Source: Acidimicrobiaceae bacterium
GTDB lineage: Bacteria > Actinomycetota > Acidimicrobiia > Acidimicrobiales > RAAP-2
Assembly: GCA_003155915.1 (NCBI GenBank)
Contig: PMFA01000018.1
Span: 1-51,964, forward strand
Direction of reading: 5' to 3'
Length of the DNA stretch: 51,964 nt
This document shows, piece after piece, positions 36,999-46,060 of this stretch (position 1 is the stretch's first letter; every line of letters begins with the position of its first letter). A program made the translations under genes and the position numbers. Under the pieces are notes generated by a model. That model saw nothing but the letters and a program-made list of their open reading frames with translations. It was not told where the DNA came from and ran no database searches.

Positions 36999-38344
36999 AG
37001 ATTGCCACCCGACTAACGATCCTCCTCGTCGTTCTGACGGTGTTGGTGGCGTTGACGGTCGGATGGTTCGCGGTGGATGCCAGTACCCGCTCGCTCTACT
37101 CGTCGCTCGACCAGCAGATCAACGCCGTGATCCGAAGCGGCGTGGGACATCCGGACGCGGCACTGAGTGACGCGCTCAACGTTGTCCAGGAGAACGAGTA
37201 CCCCTTGACCCTTGACGTCGTGGACCCGTCGGGTGCGGTGGTGCAGGTCAACACGCCAGACGTTCCACTTCGAAAGAAGCCGACCCTGGCGAACGTTCAC
37301 GAGACTCTCACCAAGGTGGGCGTCCAGTCGAATCTGCCCGGATTTCGAATCCGCTCTATCTACGTGGGCGGCGGCGACTACCTCGTGGTCGCCGGATCCA
37401 CCAGTGCGATAGCACAACAAGGTCGGCGACTGGCCTTGGACGTGGCGCTCATCGGCTTCATCGTCGCCCTCGTGATGTTGGTTCTCGCGCGCCTGGTGAT
37501 GCGAAAGGACCTTCGCACCATGGAGAACCTGATCGGCTTCGCCAGTGAAGTCGCGCGCGGCGACGAACGTGGCGAGATTCCCCCCAGCGCGGGCAGTCGC
37601 GACGTGCGCGAACTCCAGGCGGCGCTCGCCACCATGGTGGTGGCGCTACACGAACGCATCGCGATCGAGGCGAGGTCCGTCGAAGTGATGCAGCAGTTCG
37701 TGGGCGACGCGTCGCACGAACTGCGCACGCCCCTCACGGTGATCAAGGGCTACAACGAACTGCTGACGAACCCGTCGATCAATGACGAACAGCGTGCGCG
37801 CGCCGTCGAGCGGGTTCGTCGTGAGATCGACCGGATGGATCTGTTGGTAGCCGACCTACTACTCTCGGCCGAGGTTCGAGAAGCGCCCCAACACCTGAAC
37901 ACACGAGTGGAGCTGAGCGCACTGGTCGAATCACGCGTGGACGAGTTCCGCAACGACCACCCCGAACGCGACGTGAGCAGCGAACTGGCGAGCGGACTGG
38001 CGGTGCGCGGACGTGAGGACCTGCTCGAACGCTTGCTGGTCAACTCGTTCTCCAACATCGTTCGTCACACGCAAAGTGACGCGGCCGTGCGTGTCACGTT
38101 GCGGCGTGACGGTTCGCGGGCCGTGTTGGTCGTCGAAGACGCCGGTGGGGGGCTACCCGAGTACGGGGTGCGTCCCCAACGATTCCGACGATTCGATCAG
38201 TCGCGCTCGCGCGAAACCGGCGGCTCGGGTCTCGGCATGAGCATCATGGCCGATATCGCTGATGGCCTTGGCGGCTCGATGGCGACTTCTGCGAGTTCGC
38301 TCGGCGGCCTCGCCCTGACGTTCAACTTCGCGCTCGAGTCCTAA
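36995..38344 (+). CDS. Membrane sensor histidine kinase
   Basis: Partner of the regulator above, about 449 residues. TM1 lies near residues 6-26. An extracytoplasmic sensor of about 120 residues without a recognised fold follows, then TM2 near 147-167 and a HAMP-like linker. The HisKA domain has His241 in DASHELRTPL. The ATPase domain has the N box NSFSNIVRH, VEDAGGGLPE and GGSGLGMSI. I prefer GTG 36995 (GTGA overlap, then KIATRLTILL) over GTG 36980, which adds five residues. The signal sensed is unknown. Confidence 0.92.
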   Translation: MKIATRLTILLVVLTVLVALTVGWFAVDASTRSLYSSLDQQINAVIRSGVGHPDAALSDALNVVQENEYPLTLDVVDPSGAVVQVNTPDVPLRKKPTLANVHETLTKVGVQSNLPGFRIRSIYVGGGDYLVVAGSTSAIAQQGRRLALDVALIGFIVALVMLVLARLVMRKDLRTMENLIGFASEVARGDERGEIPPSAGSRDVRELQAALATMVVALHERIAIEARSVEVMQQFVGDASHELRTPLTVIKGYNELLTNPSINDEQRARAVERVRREIDRMDLLVADLLLSAEVREAPQHLNTRVELSALVESRVDEFRNDHPERDVSSELASGLAVRGREDLLERLLVNSFSNIVRHTQSDAAVRVTLRRDGSRAVLVVEDAGGGLPEYGVRPQRFRRFDQSRSRETGGSGLGMSIMADIADGLGGSMATSASSLGGLALTFNFALES

Positions 38345-38357
38345 GCCGAGCGTGCGC

Positions 38358-38651
38358 CTACTCCGTGGGGGGAGTTGCCGCTCGAACGTAGAGCTGTTGA
38401 ACTTCGGCCAGCGCGTTGCGATACAGCGCGACGTGTTCGCCCAGTCGTTCACCACCGGCTTGGAGCATCGCGGCAATGGTGTCGATGACCAGTTGGGCAC
38501 CCGGCAGGTTCGGGGGTGTCGTGGAGAGCTGTAGGGCCGCTAACTGCAAGAGGACGAAAAAATGGTTACCGAGTACGGTCTCGACGGGCGTCGAGCGCAG
38601 GTACGCGATCTCGTCAGACTCATCAATGGGTTGATCATTCGAATCGCTCAC
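38358..38651 (-). CDS. DUF1844-like small protein
   Basis: A 97-residue helical protein with an acidic N-terminus and the core NHFFVLLQLAALQLSTTPP followed by LVIDTIAAMLQ and LRGR-like helices. It resembles the DUF1844 family, whose members often sit next to infC in actinobacteria, as here. Function unknown. GTG 38651 is fixed by TACGTT 6 nt upstream. It is convergent with the kinase gene and divergent from infC. Confidence 0.7.
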   Translation of the reverse strand: MSDSNDQPIDESDEIAYLRSTPVETVLGNHFFVLLQLAALQLSTTPPNLPGAQLVIDTIAAMLQAGGERLGEHVALYRNALAEVQQLYVRAATPPTE

Positions 38652-38657
38652 CGGAAC

Positions 38658-38663
38658 AACGTA
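38658..38663 (-). promoter_or_regulatory. -10 element TACGTT, leaderless promoter of the DUF1844-like gene
   Basis: Minus-strand TACGTT, 6 nt before GTG 38651. Confidence 0.6.
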
Positions 38664-38715
38664 GCGCTGAGCGCGCGAAGCGCGAGGTCCGAAATCACCT
38701 CGCGACCAGTTCTGC

Positions 38716-38721
38716 TAACGT
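38716..38721 (+). promoter_or_regulatory. Candidate -10 (TAACGT) of the infC operon
   Basis: Would give a leader of about 130 nt before infC, far longer than usual in this window. Confidence 0.5.
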
Positions 38722-38744
38722 AATTGGGCAGTTCAGCAAGTGAG

Positions 38745-38839
38745 GTTGGCAAGGCCAACGTCCACCTGGCCACCGATGTGCGCCGGGTTCCCAGGAGTTT
38801 TGCGCCCCGCTTGCCGTGGTGACGCCATAGAGGCGTCAC
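38745..38839 (+). promoter_or_regulatory. Structured infC leader
   Basis: Two clean hairpins: GTTGGC with GCCAAC (38745-38759, 3-nt loop) and GTGACGCC with GGCGTCAC (38819-38839, 5-nt loop). The second ends 7 nt before the infC ribosome site AAGGAG (38847-38852). This is the place where ribosomal-protein or IF3 leaders act in other bacteria; L20 is encoded downstream and is the obvious candidate ligand. I cannot match it to a named RNA family. Confidence 0.5.
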
Positions 38840-38858
38840 GAAGAGCAAGGAGAGAGTT

Positions 38859-39470
38859 ATCGCAACAGTGCCTGGAGACCACCGCGTCAATGAACGAATT
38901 CGCGTGGAGACCGTACGTCTGATCGATCACGAGGGCAACCAGCGTGGCGTGATGGCGACCCGTGAAGCATTGGCGTTGGCCCGAAGCCTCGACCTTGATC
39001 TCGTAGAGATCGCGCCCACCGCGCAACCGCCCGTCTGTCGCATCATGGACTACGGGAAGTTTAAGTTCGACGAGGCGCAAAAGGCCAAGGAGTCACGTCG
39101 AAAGACCCTCAACGTGGGAGTCAAGGAGATGAAGTATCGCCCGAAGATCGGACCCGGTGACTTCGACACCAAGACTCGTCTCGTGGAGAAGTTTCTCAAC
39201 GAGGGGCACAAGGTGAAAGTCACCATTATGTTTCGCGGACGAGAGTCGGCTCACCCCGAACTCGGAAGGAAGATCCTGGACCGAATCATCGAGAAGTTGG
39301 ATGACGTCGCCAAGGTCGAGTCGGCCGCGAAGCTCGATGGTCGCAACATGATCATGGTCCTCGGACCAGAAAAGAAGGCGAAGCCGAAGTCGGCCGAGAG
39401 CCCGAAAGTCGAAGAACCACAAGAAATCGCGCCGAGTGTTTCGGCCGAAGTATCGGTAGAGGAGGGCTGA
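38859..39470 (+). CDS. infC: Translation initiation factor IF-3, probable AUC start
   Basis: Binds the 30S subunit and rejects non-standard start codons. The 203-residue protein has [19 protein letters not shown], the linker [12 protein letters not shown], and the C-domain [16 protein letters not shown] and [11 protein letters not shown]; a charged Lys/Glu/Pro tail follows. AAGGAG (38847-38852) is 6 nt from ATC 38859 but 15 nt from GTG 38868, so I choose ATC. An AUU/AUC start lets IF3 repress its own synthesis. rpmI begins 1 nt after the stop. Confidence 0.9.
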   Translation: MATVPGDHRVNERIRVETVRLIDHEGNQRGVMATREALALARSLDLDLVEIAPTAQPPVCRIMDYGKFKFDEAQKAKESRRKTLNVGVKEMKYRPKIGPGDFDTKTRLVEKFLNEGHKVKVTIMFRGRESAHPELGRKILDRIIEKLDDVAKVESAAKLDGRNMIMVLGPEKKAKPKSAESPKVEEPQEIAPSVSAEVSVEEG

Positions 39471-39471
39471 A

Positions 39472-39666
39472 ATGCCAAAGATGAAGACTGACAGCGGGGC
39501 GAAGAAGCGCATCAAGGTGACCGGCAGCGGCAAGCTGCGCCGGGGCAAGGCCTTTCGGGGTCACCTCATGGAGAAGAAGTCGTCGGTTCGCGCCCGTCGA
39601 CTCGGTCGCGAGACCGACCTCTCTCCCGCGATGGAAAAGAAGACCAAGCGCCTGATGGGCATATAG
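39472..39666 (+). CDS. rpmI: 50S ribosomal protein bL35
   Basis: A 64-residue strongly basic protein: [20 protein letters not shown] at the start and a KRLMGI end are typical of bL35. It stands in the standard infC-rpmI-rplT order. Confidence 0.97.
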   Translation: MPKMKTDSGAKKRIKVTGSGKLRRGKAFRGHLMEKKSSVRARRLGRETDLSPAMEKKTKRLMGI

Positions 39667-39691
39667 AGATCGAGTCGAAAGAGGAACTGTT

Positions 39692-40051
39692 ATGGCACGA
39701 GTCAAGAGGGCGGTCAACGCCAAGAAGCACCACAAGGCGATTCTGGAAGAGGCGAAGGGTTACTACGGTGACCGCAGTCGCACGTTCCGAGCGGCCAACC
39801 AGGCCGTCCAGCACTCCGGCGTGTACGCGTTTCGCGACCGCCGCGCGCGCAAGGGCGACATGCGTCGGCTCTGGATCCAAAGGATCAACGCGGGCACACG
39901 GGCCCACGGCATGAGTTACAGCCGGTTCATCGCCGGGCTCAACGCCGCGGGCATTGAAGTGGATCGTCGGATCCTGGCGGACTTGGCCGTGAGCGACAAC
40001 GCCGCCTTCGCGAGCATCGTCGCCCAGGCTGGCGCCGCGCTCTCCAAGTAG
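39692..40051 (+). CDS. rplT: 50S ribosomal protein bL20
   Basis: A 119-residue basic protein that binds 23S rRNA early in 50S assembly. Signatures are [32 protein letters not shown], and the globular C-domain [11 protein letters not shown] and [20 protein letters not shown]. In several bacteria L20 represses its own operon by binding the leader. GAGGAACTG lies before the ATG. Confidence 0.97.
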   Translation: MARVKRAVNAKKHHKAILEEAKGYYGDRSRTFRAANQAVQHSGVYAFRDRRARKGDMRRLWIQRINAGTRAHGMSYSRFIAGLNAAGIEVDRRILADLAVSDNAAFASIVAQAGAALSK

Positions 40052-40069
40052 GCCGCCCTGATCGAGGCG

Positions 40070-40879
40070 TTGGGATCGTCACACCAACGAGTTCGTCGGC
40101 TCCGACGACTCGTCCAGAAGCGTTCACTGCGATGGAGCGAGGGCGTCTGCGTCCTCGAAGGCCCCGACCTGGTTGACGCCGCTCTCGAGAGCGGCGTCGA
40201 GTTCGAAGCCGTCTACGTCGACAGCGCGGCGCTCGACGTGGCGTCGATCAAGGCCCTGACCCAAAAGGCGAGTGCGTCAGGCGTACGGGTCTTCGCCCTC
40301 GACGTCGGCGTCTTGGAGAAGATCGCCGACGCCCAGACACCCCAGCCGGTCCTCGCGGCCGTGCGTTTCGAGCAACGTGACGTCACTTCGATTCCGAAAG
40401 TGGGACTGGTCCTCGTCCTCCACGACCTTCGAGATCCCGGCAACGTGGGGACGATCATTCGCTCGGCCGACGCCGCCGGGGCCAACGCGGTCATCTTGAG
40501 CGGACAGTCGGTCGACCCCTTTAACCCCAAGACCCTTCGCGCCAGCGCCGGGTCCATCTTCCATCTGCCGGTCGTGGTCGCTTCCTTCGACGAGACCGTC
40601 GCGTACTTCGGCGCGGACACGCACCTGCTCGCGACCGTCGTGCGCGGGGGGCGCAGTCACCGCGCCGTGGACTTCACCAAGGCGTGCGTGGTCGTGATCG
40701 GTAACGAGGCCGACGGTCTGGACGCCGCGACTATCGAGCGTTGCAACGAGACGATCTCGATCCCAATGGAGGGACGAAGTGAGTCCCTCAACGCTGGCGT
40801 CGCCGCGTCGTTGATCGCCTTCGAGGCCCTGTGGCAACGCAGCGACGCCGCCGCGTCCTCTCGACCCCGTAGCCTTTAA
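40070..40879 (+). CDS. TrmH/SpoU-family RNA 2'-O-methyltransferase
   Basis: SPOUT methyltransferase of 269 residues. The N-terminal substrate-binding domain (FVLEG-type motif CVLEGPDLVDAAL) is followed by the knotted SAM domain with LHDLRDPGNVGTIIRSADAAG split as DPGNVGTIIRSADAAG, IGNEADGL and ISIPMEGRSESLNAGVAASL. It probably modifies 23S rRNA, but tRNA cannot be excluded. TTG 40070 is the first usable start after the in-frame rplT stop at 40049. Genes of this family commonly sit between rplT and pheS in actinobacteria. Confidence 0.87.
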   Translation: MGSSHQRVRRLRRLVQKRSLRWSEGVCVLEGPDLVDAALESGVEFEAVYVDSAALDVASIKALTQKASASGVRVFALDVGVLEKIADAQTPQPVLAAVRFEQRDVTSIPKVGLVLVLHDLRDPGNVGTIIRSADAAGANAVILSGQSVDPFNPKTLRASAGSIFHLPVVVASFDETVAYFGADTHLLATVVRGGRSHRAVDFTKACVVVIGNEADGLDAATIERCNETISIPMEGRSESLNAGVAASLIAFEALWQRSDAAASSRPRSL

Positions 40880-40884
40880 ACGTC

Positions 40885-41955
40885 ATGACCTCTCCGCTCG
40901 CCAATCTCGCCGATCAGACGGCCGACCTGCTTGCCACCATCACCGGCCTCGCGAGCATCGAGCAGTTGCGCGAGGCGGAGCCGTCGATCACCGGGAAACG
41001 CTCGATCCTGTCGGCGCTGCAGAAGTCCTTTGGCGTGCTGGCGCCGGAGGATCGAAGAGAGGCCGGGGCCCAGTTGCAAGAGGCCCGGCGAGTCGTGGAA
41101 GCGGCGTTGGACGCGCGCCGGCGAGAGTTGAGTCATCTCGCGCGCGCCCAGAGCCTTCGTGAAGACGGGCTGGATTTGGGCGACGTCGTCGTCGGTGACG
41201 TGCGCTGGCCGGCTTCGGTCGGACACCCGAGTCTGGTCGCCATCACGCAACGCGAACTCGAGGACGTGTTTGTCGCCATGGGTTTCACGGTGTCCGAGGG
41301 ACCCGAGGTCGAAAGCGACTGGTACAACTTCGAAGCCCTCAACATTCCACCGGCGCACCCCGCCCGTGGTCTCTGGGACACGTTCTACGTTGACCTGGGT
41401 GAGCCCGAAACGGTGGTCCTTCGCACGCACACGTCGCCGACGCAGATCCATTTGATGGAAGAGGGCGTGGCGAACGACTCGCTGCCGATTCACTCGGTGA
41501 TGCCGGGACGTTGCTACCGACGCGATACGCCCGATTCGCGCCACCTTGCGACCTTCCATCAGATCGAGGGACTGGTCGTCGATCGCGGCATCACGTTCGC
41601 GGACTTGGCGGGCGTGATCGAGACGTTCACGCGCGCCTATTTCGGGCCCGACATCGAGTCGAGACTCCGTCCGGGGTACTTCCCGTTCACCGAACCGTCG
41701 GCGGAGTTCGAGGTGACTTGCACGATCTGTCGGGGCGAAGGCTGTCGAACGTGTTCCCACACCGGTTGGATCGAGCTCGGCGGATGCGGCGTTCTCGACC
41801 CGGCGGTACTCGCGGCCGTCGGCATCGACGGTGAAGAGTGGAGCGGATTCGCGTTCGGTTTCGGCATTGACCGCTGCGCCCAGATGCGCCACGAGATCGC
41901 CGACATGCGCGCGCTCATTGAGAACGACACGCGATTCTTGGAGCAGTTCTCGTGA
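40885..41955 (+). CDS. pheS: Phenylalanyl-tRNA synthetase alpha subunit
   Basis: Catalytic subunit of the heterotetrameric class II enzyme, 356 residues. An N-terminal coiled coil precedes the class II core, which has FEALNIPPAHPARG, LRTHTSPTQIH, RCYRRDTPDSRH, HQIEGLVVD and GFGIDRCAQMRH. A four-Cys cluster (CTICRGEGCRTC) near residue 275 precedes GWIELGGCG, as in some other bacterial PheS. It overlaps pheT by GTGA. Confidence 0.96.
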   Translation: MTSPLANLADQTADLLATITGLASIEQLREAEPSITGKRSILSALQKSFGVLAPEDRREAGAQLQEARRVVEAALDARRRELSHLARAQSLREDGLDLGDVVVGDVRWPASVGHPSLVAITQRELEDVFVAMGFTVSEGPEVESDWYNFEALNIPPAHPARGLWDTFYVDLGEPETVVLRTHTSPTQIHLMEEGVANDSLPIHSVMPGRCYRRDTPDSRHLATFHQIEGLVVDRGITFADLAGVIETFTRAYFGPDIESRLRPGYFPFTEPSAEFEVTCTICRGEGCRTCSHTGWIELGGCGVLDPAVLAAVGIDGEEWSGFAFGFGIDRCAQMRHEIADMRALIENDTRFLEQFS

Positions 41956-44426
41956 AGATCTCGCTGTCGTGGTTGCGCGAATTCGTCGACATCACTGAGT
42001 CGACCGAAGAACTTCGCGTGATCCTCGACGACCTCGGTCTGGTCGTCGAAGGCGTCGAGCGCGTGGGCGAGGGGCTTGAAGACGTGGTCGTCGCTCGGAT
42101 CGACGAGATTCGCGCCATTGAGGGCGCTGACCGAGTGCGACTCGTCGTCGTGGACGCCGGTCACGGTCCCCTCGAGATCGTCTGTGGCGCCATGAACATC
42201 GACCTGGGCGATCACGTACCACTCGCTCCCGTCGGTGCCGTCTTACCGGGCGGATTCGAGATCGCCCTTCGCCAGATGCGCGGCGTCACCTCCAACGGAA
42301 TGCTGTGTTCGGCGCGTGAATTGGGACTCGGCGACGACCATCACGGGCTCATGCTGCTTGATGAAGTGATCGATCCCGTGGTCGGCGTTAATTTGCTCGA
42401 GGCACTGTCGATCACCCCCGACGTCGTCTTCGAGATCACGGTCGAAGGGAATCGTCCGGACGCGTGGTCCGTGGAGGGTGTCGCGCGCGACCTCGCGACG
42501 CGCCTCGGGCGGCCGCTCACGGCGCCCGCCTTGGCCGAACCGAATGGGGACGAGCTCAGCGCGTCATTCGCGAGCGCGGGTGTCGACGATCCGGACCTCT
42601 GCGGGCGACTCACCGTGTCGGTCCTTCGCAACGTGCGCGTTGGTCCGTCGCCGTCGTGGGTGAGGGCACGAGTTCAGGGCGCCGGCATGCGCCCGATCTC
42701 CAACGTGGTCGACGCCTCGAACCTGGTGATGCTCGAACTGGGACAACCCACGCACCCCTACGACGCGGCGCACGTCGCCCAGCGGACGCTTCGAGCCCGA
42801 CGAGCGCGGCCCGGTGAGACGATCGTGACGCTCGACGGCGTCGAGCGCAAACTGGCGGTGGCCGGTCGAGGATTAGGCGACACCGGCGAAGACTGCGTCA
42901 TCGTCGACGGGGACGACCAGGTCCTCGGGCTCGCCGGCATCATGGGCGGCGCGTCGAGCGAAATCAGTGACGCGACCACCGACGTCCTGCTCGAAGCGGC
43001 GTACTTCGACCCCATGAGCATCGCGCGCAGCTCCAAACGACACGGACTTCGCAGCGAAGCGTCGAATCGCTTCGAACGCGGCGTCGATCCCCAGTTGGGT
43101 CTTCGCGCGGCCGCTCGCTTCGTGCAGATACTCCACGAGAGCTGCCCCGAGTTGGAGTGGCTGGGCAGTCCGCTCGACGTTCACGGCACGACGCCGACGC
43201 CGCCGACGATCCGGTTGTCCGCGGGCGACATCGAGCGCGTGCTCGGCGTCACGATCGACGGCGACGAGGTGGCCTCGATCCTTCGGGGACTTCGATTTGA
43301 CGTGAGTCTCTCCGACGGCGACCTCACGGTCACCGCGCCCACGGCGCGACCCGACGTGCGAAGTGGTGTGGCGGGCCGGGCCGACGTCATCGAGGAGATC
43401 GCCCGACTCTACGGTTATCGTCGCTTGCCCCGTCACGTGCCGACGTGGCCCGAACCGGGCGGACTGAGCAATCGCCAGAAGTTACGCCGTCACGTGCGCG
43501 ACGTGGTCGTCGACCTCGGCGCCGTCGAATGCTGGACGCCGACCCTCGGCAGTGATGGCGACTTCGATCTGTTGGAGCCCGGTGTGGCGCGAGTGCGGAT
43601 CACGAATCCTCTCGCGGCCGACGAGTCGGTACTTCGCGCGACGATGATCACCGGCCTCGTTCGCGCGTGGGGTAAGAACCTCGAGCGGGGCACCGGCGAC
43701 GTCGTGCTCGCCGAGCTGGGCAACGTCTTCGTCCACCCCGGCATCGCGTCGTGGCCGCGAACGACCAAGGGTGGCGTCGGCGGTTCGGTGACGCTGTCGC
43801 TGCCGCTCGAGAGCGAACGACTCACTGTGGTGCTCGGCCGTCCAGGTGACGACGCCGCGAGCGCGGTGGCGCTGTGGAGCACGTTGGCCGAACGACTAGG
43901 ACTGGCCGACGTCGTCGTTCGAACCAGCGAGACGCCGGCGCGAGGTTTTCACCCGACGCGTTGCGCGCAGCTCGTCGATCGGGCCTCGGGCGCCGTGCTC
44001 GGATCAGTCGGCGAGGTCGACGCGGTCCTCATCGAAGACGTCGTCGCCTCGGCGTCGACTCGTCGCCTCGGTCTCCTCGACGTCGACTTCGACGCGTTGT
44101 GTGATGCGGGTCGTGCGACTCGGCGCAGTGAATTCGCCAAGGTGCCCAGTCGTTTCCCCAGTGCCGCCATCGATCTGGCGTTCGTCACGCCGCGGAGCGT
44201 GCACGCCCAAGACCTCGCGCACGAGTTGCGCGGCGCGTCAGAGTTCGTCGAGCGCGTCGCGCTCTTTGACGTGTACCAGGGGAGCGCTCTGCCCGACGGC
44301 ACGCGCAGTCTCGCCTACAACGTCCGCTTCAGTGCCGATGATCGCACGCTCAGCGAAAGCGACGTGGCGAGCGCCCGCAGTCAGCTGATCGCACGCGCCG
44401 AGTCGCTCGGCGCGACGCTTCGCTGA
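41952..44426 (+). CDS. pheT: Phenylalanyl-tRNA synthetase beta subunit
   Basis: An 824-residue subunit that binds tRNA-Phe and edits misacylated tRNA. Domains in order: N-terminal MKISLSWLREFVDI; the tRNA-binding OB domain (about 40-155) with GAMNIDLGD; the B3/B4 editing domain (about 205-400); B5 (about 410-490) with RPDVRSG; the catalytic-like core; and the C-terminal anticodon-binding FDX-ACB domain beginning at FPSAAIDLAFV. GTG 41952 overlaps the pheS stop. Confidence 0.96.
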   Translation: MKISLSWLREFVDITESTEELRVILDDLGLVVEGVERVGEGLEDVVVARIDEIRAIEGADRVRLVVVDAGHGPLEIVCGAMNIDLGDHVPLAPVGAVLPGGFEIALRQMRGVTSNGMLCSARELGLGDDHHGLMLLDEVIDPVVGVNLLEALSITPDVVFEITVEGNRPDAWSVEGVARDLATRLGRPLTAPALAEPNGDELSASFASAGVDDPDLCGRLTVSVLRNVRVGPSPSWVRARVQGAGMRPISNVVDASNLVMLELGQPTHPYDAAHVAQRTLRARRARPGETIVTLDGVERKLAVAGRGLGDTGEDCVIVDGDDQVLGLAGIMGGASSEISDATTDVLLEAAYFDPMSIARSSKRHGLRSEASNRFERGVDPQLGLRAAARFVQILHESCPELEWLGSPLDVHGTTPTPPTIRLSAGDIERVLGVTIDGDEVASILRGLRFDVSLSDGDLTVTAPTARPDVRSGVAGRADVIEEIARLYGYRRLPRHVPTWPEPGGLSNRQKLRRHVRDVVVDLGAVECWTPTLGSDGDFDLLEPGVARVRITNPLAADESVLRATMITGLVRAWGKNLERGTGDVVLAELGNVFVHPGIASWPRTTKGGVGGSVTLSLPLESERLTVVLGRPGDDAASAVALWSTLAERLGLADVVVRTSETPARGFHPTRCAQLVDRASGAVLGSVGEVDAVLIEDVVASASTRRLGLLDVDFDALCDAGRATRRSEFAKVPSRFPSAAIDLAFVTPRSVHAQDLAHELRGASEFVERVALFDVYQGSALPDGTRSLAYNVRFSADDRTLSESDVASARSQLIARAESLGATLR

Positions 44427-44445
44427 TCGCGTGACGGTCAGGCGC

Positions 44446-44451
44446 TAGGTT
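44446..44451 (+). promoter_or_regulatory. -10 element TAGGTT, leaderless thioesterase promoter
   Basis: TAGGTT ends 6 nt before GTG 44458. Confidence 0.6.
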
Positions 44452-44457
44452 GCCCTC

Positions 44458-45162
44458 GTGATTGAGTTCGTGGCACCGAGCGGGCGGGGCCGTCAATTCA
44501 GCGGACAGTTTCGCGTGCGCTTGGGTGACGCCGACGAGAGCGGCGTCATTCGTCTCGACGGGGTCGCGGGCATCCTCCAGGACGTGGCGACCGACGACTG
44601 GGAGGAGACTGGTCTCGAATCGACCGACACCTGGGTCGTACGGCGAACGACGATTCGCGTCGCCGACGGCGGGCGTTGGCCGCGCTACACCGAGGTACTC
44701 ACGGTCACGACGTGGTGCGGCGGCGTGGGTGCGGCCTGGGCCGAACGTCGAACGAACATCTCCTCACGCGATGGACTCTCAATCGAAGCGGTCGCCTTGT
44801 GGGTACCGGTCGACCCATCGGGCCATCCCGTTCGAATCAAGCCGGCGTTCTACGACGTCTACGGCGAAGCAATGCAGGGAAGAAAGGTATCAGGTCGGGT
44901 GCCGTCGCCCGAAGTGGCCGACGGCGCGTCGACGCTGGCGTGGCCGCTTCGTCGCGCCGATCTCGACGTGGTCGGTCACGTGAACAACGCCGCCGTGTGG
45001 CAGGCCGTGACCGAAGTCGTGACGACACCGGTGTCGTGGGTGAGCATCACTCACCACGGGGCGATTGCGAGTGCCGACGACGTCAGCATCGCCCATGTGC
45101 CGGGTTCACTCTGGCTGGTGGTCGACGATCACGTCCGAGTCGCCGCTGAGTACGCCCAGTAG
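44458..45162 (+). CDS. Acyl-ACP thioesterase-like double-hotdog protein
   Basis: A 234-residue protein with two hotdog halves. The first begins FRVRLGDADESGVIRLDGV. The second holds the thioesterase signature RADLDVVGHVNNAAVW. The layout resembles acyl-ACP thioesterases, which release fatty acids from acyl carrier protein; substrate and physiological role are not evident from the neighbours. Its last 57 bp overlap the convergent transporter gene. Confidence 0.75.
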   Translation: MIEFVAPSGRGRQFSGQFRVRLGDADESGVIRLDGVAGILQDVATDDWEETGLESTDTWVVRRTTIRVADGGRWPRYTEVLTVTTWCGGVGAAWAERRTNISSRDGLSIEAVALWVPVDPSGHPVRIKPAFYDVYGEAMQGRKVSGRVPSPEVADGASTLAWPLRRADLDVVGHVNNAAVWQAVTEVVTTPVSWVSITHHGAIASADDVSIAHVPGSLWLVVDDHVRVAAEYAQ

Positions 45163-46029
45163 TTCGGACGACGCGGGCTCCTTCGATCGACTGGTGGCGA
45201 AGATGCACCCCACCAGGACGAGGGGAAAGCCGAAGATAATGCCCGAGGTGAGCGTCTCGTGGAGCCCGACGACGCCGAGCACGACGGCGAGAGCGGTATT
45301 GAAGTAGGTGACGACCACCGATCGCGACGAACCAACTTCTTTCACGAGTTCGAAGAAGACCAAGAACGCCGCAGCGGTGCACACGACCGAGAGCACGGCC
45401 ATGCAGCTCCACGTCTCGCCCGAAACGTGGGTCGGCCAGTGGGCCACGGACCAGGGGATCCAGCAGATTGCGACGAACGCGGTCGCGCCCGCGACGACAA
45501 CGACGCCGGGGACGTGCGCCAACTTCGTCGCGAGGATCATCGGACCGAAGCAGTACCCGAGACAGACGACCATCATCAGAGCGATCCACGTGATCGATCC
45601 GCCGCGCAGGTCCAGCCCCACCAAGAGGGCCACCCCGATGGCGCCCACGCCGAGGCCCAAGTAACGACGTCGCGAGATGCGCTCTTCGGTTCTGCGTATT
45701 TTTTGGACGAGGACCGCGAAAAGCGGCACGCAACAGATCAAGAGACTCGTCAGGGAACTCGAGATATGTCGTTCTGCCGTTGCCATGCAGTACCACGGGA
45801 TCCCGAATTCCACGACGCCAAAGAGGATGATCCAGCGCAGATTCTTGATGAGCACGGGAATCTGTCGCCGCGTGATGACCAGCGGTGCCAAGAGCAGTGA
45901 CGCCGGACCGGTGCGAAGCAGCACCATGACACCGGGGTCGAGCTGGCGCACGGCCACGCGAATCAGCAAATAGGGGATACCCCAGATCACGGCCATCGCC
46001 AAAAAAAGAGTCCAACCGCGTCGGGACAT
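45106..46029 (-). CDS. EamA/DMT-family membrane transporter
   Basis: A 307-residue protein with about ten hydrophobic helices in two repeated halves, as in drug/metabolite transporters of the EamA family. It begins WTLFLAMAVIWGIPYLLIRVA, and the second half starts near SITWIALMMVVCLGYC. Substrate unknown. ATG 46029 is chosen from the initial helix and from TAGAAT 7 nt upstream; the open frame extends further but into argC sequence on the other strand. It is divergent from argC and shares its short control region. Confidence 0.85.
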   Translation of the reverse strand: MSRRGWTLFLAMAVIWGIPYLLIRVAVRQLDPGVMVLLRTGPASLLLAPLVITRRQIPVLIKNLRWIILFGVVEFGIPWYCMATAERHISSSLTSLLICCVPLFAVLVQKIRRTEERISRRRYLGLGVGAIGVALLVGLDLRGGSITWIALMMVVCLGYCFGPMILATKLAHVPGVVVVAGATAFVAICWIPWSVAHWPTHVSGETWSCMAVLSVVCTAAAFLVFFELVKEVGSSRSVVVTYFNTALAVVLGVVGLHETLTSGIIFGFPLVLVGCIFATSRSKEPASSELLGVLSGDSDVIVDHQPE

Positions 46030-46036
46030 GGCGTTG

Positions 46037-46042
46037 ATTCTA
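46037..46042 (-). promoter_or_regulatory. -10 element TAGAAT, near-leaderless transporter promoter
   Basis: Minus-strand TAGAAT with a 7-nt spacer to ATG 46029. Confidence 0.55.
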
Positions 46043-46060
46043 GTGCCGGAAAATATTACT

